Both the position numbers and the translations under genes were made by a program. Shown piece by piece: positions 4,700 to 6,011 of a stretch of 6,011 bases of DNA (position 1 is the stretch's first letter; every line of letters starts with the position of its first letter). The stretch spans positions 1-6,011 of the forward strand of contig SKTQ01000145.1 of NCBI GenBank assembly GCA_007122505.1, in the 5' to 3' direction. Source of the DNA: Bacteroidales bacterium. GTDB lineage: Bacteria; Bacteroidota; Bacteroidia; Bacteroidales; UBA7960. The notes beneath the pieces were generated by a model. That model ran no database searches. It saw only the letters and a list, made by a program, of their open reading frames with translations, and had not been told where the DNA came from.

Positions 4700-6011
4700 T
4701 TATTTCTTCATTTCGGAGAAATACTTGTAGAAATAGGGAATGGTTTCCATCCCTTTGTAAAATTGATAGAGGGGGTAGTTTTCATTGGGTGAATGGATGG
4801 CATCCGATTCGAGTCCGAATCCCATCAGGATGGATTTGATTCCAAGAATATGTTCAAACATAGAAATGATCGGAATGCTTCCACCACTACGGTAGGGAAC
4901 GGGTTTCATTCCGTAGGTTTCTTCGTAAGCCATGCTGGCTGCCTGGTATTCGGGGGTATCAACCGGGCTGACATATCCTTCGCCGCCATGCAGAAACTCT
5001 ACATCCACCTTAACATAGTCGGGTGCGATCGACAAAAAATGATCCCTGAACATCCGGGTGATCTTGTCAGAGTTTTGATGGGGTACCAGTCGCATGGAGA
5101 TCTTTGCATGGGCTTCCGACGGAAGCACCGTTTTGGCACCTTTTTCCGTATGTCCGCCCCAGATTCCGTTCACGTCCAGAGAGGGCCTGATGCCTGTTCT
5201 TTCCAGTGTGGAATAACCCTTTTCTCCCCGGAGTTCTTTTACATCGATCGATTTTTTATACGCTTCTTCGTCAAAAGGTGCCCTGGCCATTTCAGCACGC
5301 TCTTCATCGCTAAGCTCTTCCACATCATCATAAAAACCTTTTACGGTGATCCTGCCGTCTTTGTCAATAAGGCTGCTGATCATGTCGCAAAGGATATTAA
5401 TGGGGTTGGCAACGGCACCACCGTACAGGCCCGAATGCAAATCGCGGTTTGGTCCGGTAACATGAACCTCGCAATAGGAAAGACCCCTCAGGCCTGTGGT
5501 AATGGAGGGCGTATCCGCTCCCAGCATGGCTGTATCCGAGACAAGGATCACATCACCGGCCAGTTTTTCGCGGTTTTTTTCCAGGAATTTCCCGAGGCTG
5601 GGTGAGCCGATCTCTTCCTCCCCTTCAATCATAAACTTCACATTGCAGGGCAGCTGGTTGGTCTCCACCAGGTATTCGAAGGCAGCAAAATGCATAAACA
5701 TCTGACCCTTGTCGTCGTCGGCACCGCGGGCATAAATCTTGCCATCGCGCACCTCCGGTTCAAAAGGCCCGCTTTTCCATAAATCCAGCGGTTCCACAGG
5801 CTGCACATCATAGTGGCCGTAAATAATGACCGTGGGCAGGGAAGGATCAATCATCTTTTCACCATATACGACAGGATGGCCTTCCGTTTCGCATACTTCC
5901 GCCTTTTCGGCACCTTTTTTCAGCAAACTCTCCTTCACCCATTCGGCTGCCTTGTACATATCGTCCTTGTGTGCATCCTTGGAGCTGATGGAAGGAATGC
6001 GAATCAGTTCA
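4700..6011 (-). CDS. M20 family metallopeptidase / dipeptidase (5' end outside window)
   Basis: Two-zinc peptidase of the M20 family (carboxypeptidase G2/carnosinase-like), expected to hydrolyse di- or short peptides in the cytoplasm. The frame is open to the window edge; upstream of the internal ATG at 5959 it encodes ELIRIPSISSKDAHKDD, the usual M20 N-terminal sequence, so only about 15-30 residues are missing. Numbered from that Met: YGHYDVQP (47-54) gives ligand H49 and D51; GADDDKGQ (79-86) gives bridging D82; EGEEEIGS (112-119) gives catalytic E115 and ligand E116; VSDTAM gives D142; NRDLHSGLYGG (171-181) gives H175 in the dimerisation (lid) domain; AIHSPNE (387-393) gives ligand H389. 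All metal ligands are present. No signal peptide can be judged because the true start is missing. The substrate is not decided: dipeptidase is favoured over acetylornithine or succinyl-diaminopimelate deacylases by the EGEEEIGS, DLHSGLYGG and IHSPNE motifs. Confidence 0.93.
   Translation of the reverse strand, partial: ELIRIPSISSKDAHKDDMYKAAEWVKESLLKKGAEKAEVCETEGHPVVYGEKMIDPSLPTVIIYGHYDVQPVEPLDLWKSGPFEPEVRDGKIYARGADDDKGQMFMHFAAFEYLVETNQLPCNVKFMIEGEEEIGSPSLGKFLEKNREKLAGDVILVSDTAMLGADTPSITTGLRGLSYCEVHVTGPNRDLHSGLYGGAVANPINILCDMISSLIDKDGRITVKGFYDDVEELSDEERAEMARAPFDEEAYKKSIDVKELRGEKGYSTLERTGIRPSLDVNGIWGGHTEKGAKTVLPSEAHAKISMRLVPHQNSDKITRMFRDHFLSIAPDYVKVDVEFLHGGEGYVSPVDTPEYQAASMAYEETYGMKPVPYRSGGSIPIISMFEHILGIKSILMGFGLESDAIHSPNENYPLYQFYKGMETIPYFYKYFSEMKK

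Noticed and set aside
4793..5605. Long open frame on the plus strand (270 residues)
   Set aside because: It lies wholly antisense to the M20 peptidase, whose frame carries every catalytic motif; the antisense translation has no recognisable domain.

Overview
The window looks like a piece of a Bacteroidetes (Bacteroidota) chromosome. The evidence is indirect. The protein sequences resemble that phylum's versions of Tex, RNase HII, PurQ and an M20 dipeptidase. The start codons lack Shine-Dalgarno sequences. The one clear promoter-like box, upstream of purQ, fits the Bacteroidetes -7 consensus TAnnTTTG. The spacers are full of short repeats of a kind I associate with environmental Bacteroidetes genomes. 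No tRNA, rRNA, CRISPR array, transposase or phage gene is visible.

Layout: all four genes lie on the minus strand. Reading in transcription order (right to left), an M20-family metallopeptidase/dipeptidase runs in from the right edge and ends at 4700; its first few residues are outside the window. An 840-bp non-coding spacer (3860-4699) follows. Then comes a compact three-gene group with gaps of about 50 bp: purQ (3161-3859), rnhB (2482-3114) and tex (282-2429). A candidate promoter sits about 33 bp upstream of purQ, so purQ-rnhB-tex may be one transcript. The last 281 bases, beyond tex, are non-coding and repeat-rich.

The genes are housekeeping: purine synthesis (PurQ glutaminase subunit), removal of RNA from RNA-DNA hybrids (RNase HII), an RNA-binding transcription accessory factor (Tex), and peptide breakdown (M20). 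Only rnhB and tex share an obvious theme, nucleic-acid transactions involving RNA.

The unusual content is in the two spacers, which are mosaics of unrelated short-repeat families. Spacer 1 (1-281) holds about 10-bp ATCCG words, a GCGTCAT/GCTTCGC block, a degenerate 7-bp array and an 8-bp array that abuts the tex stop codon. Spacer 2 (3860-4699) holds four copies of TAAGGTTT, an 85-bp element bounded by GCCCTTCAGGGC hairpins, a nine-unit 7-bp array, a four-unit 8-bp array of the same family as in spacer 1 but inverted, a TTTGCG/CGCAAA inverted repeat with 9-bp spacing, and a nested pair of long inverted repeats. That nested element contains four hairpins sharing the loop TCAAGC but with two different stems. 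It is the best candidate for a small mobile (REP- or MITE-like) element, and no gene in the window explains it.
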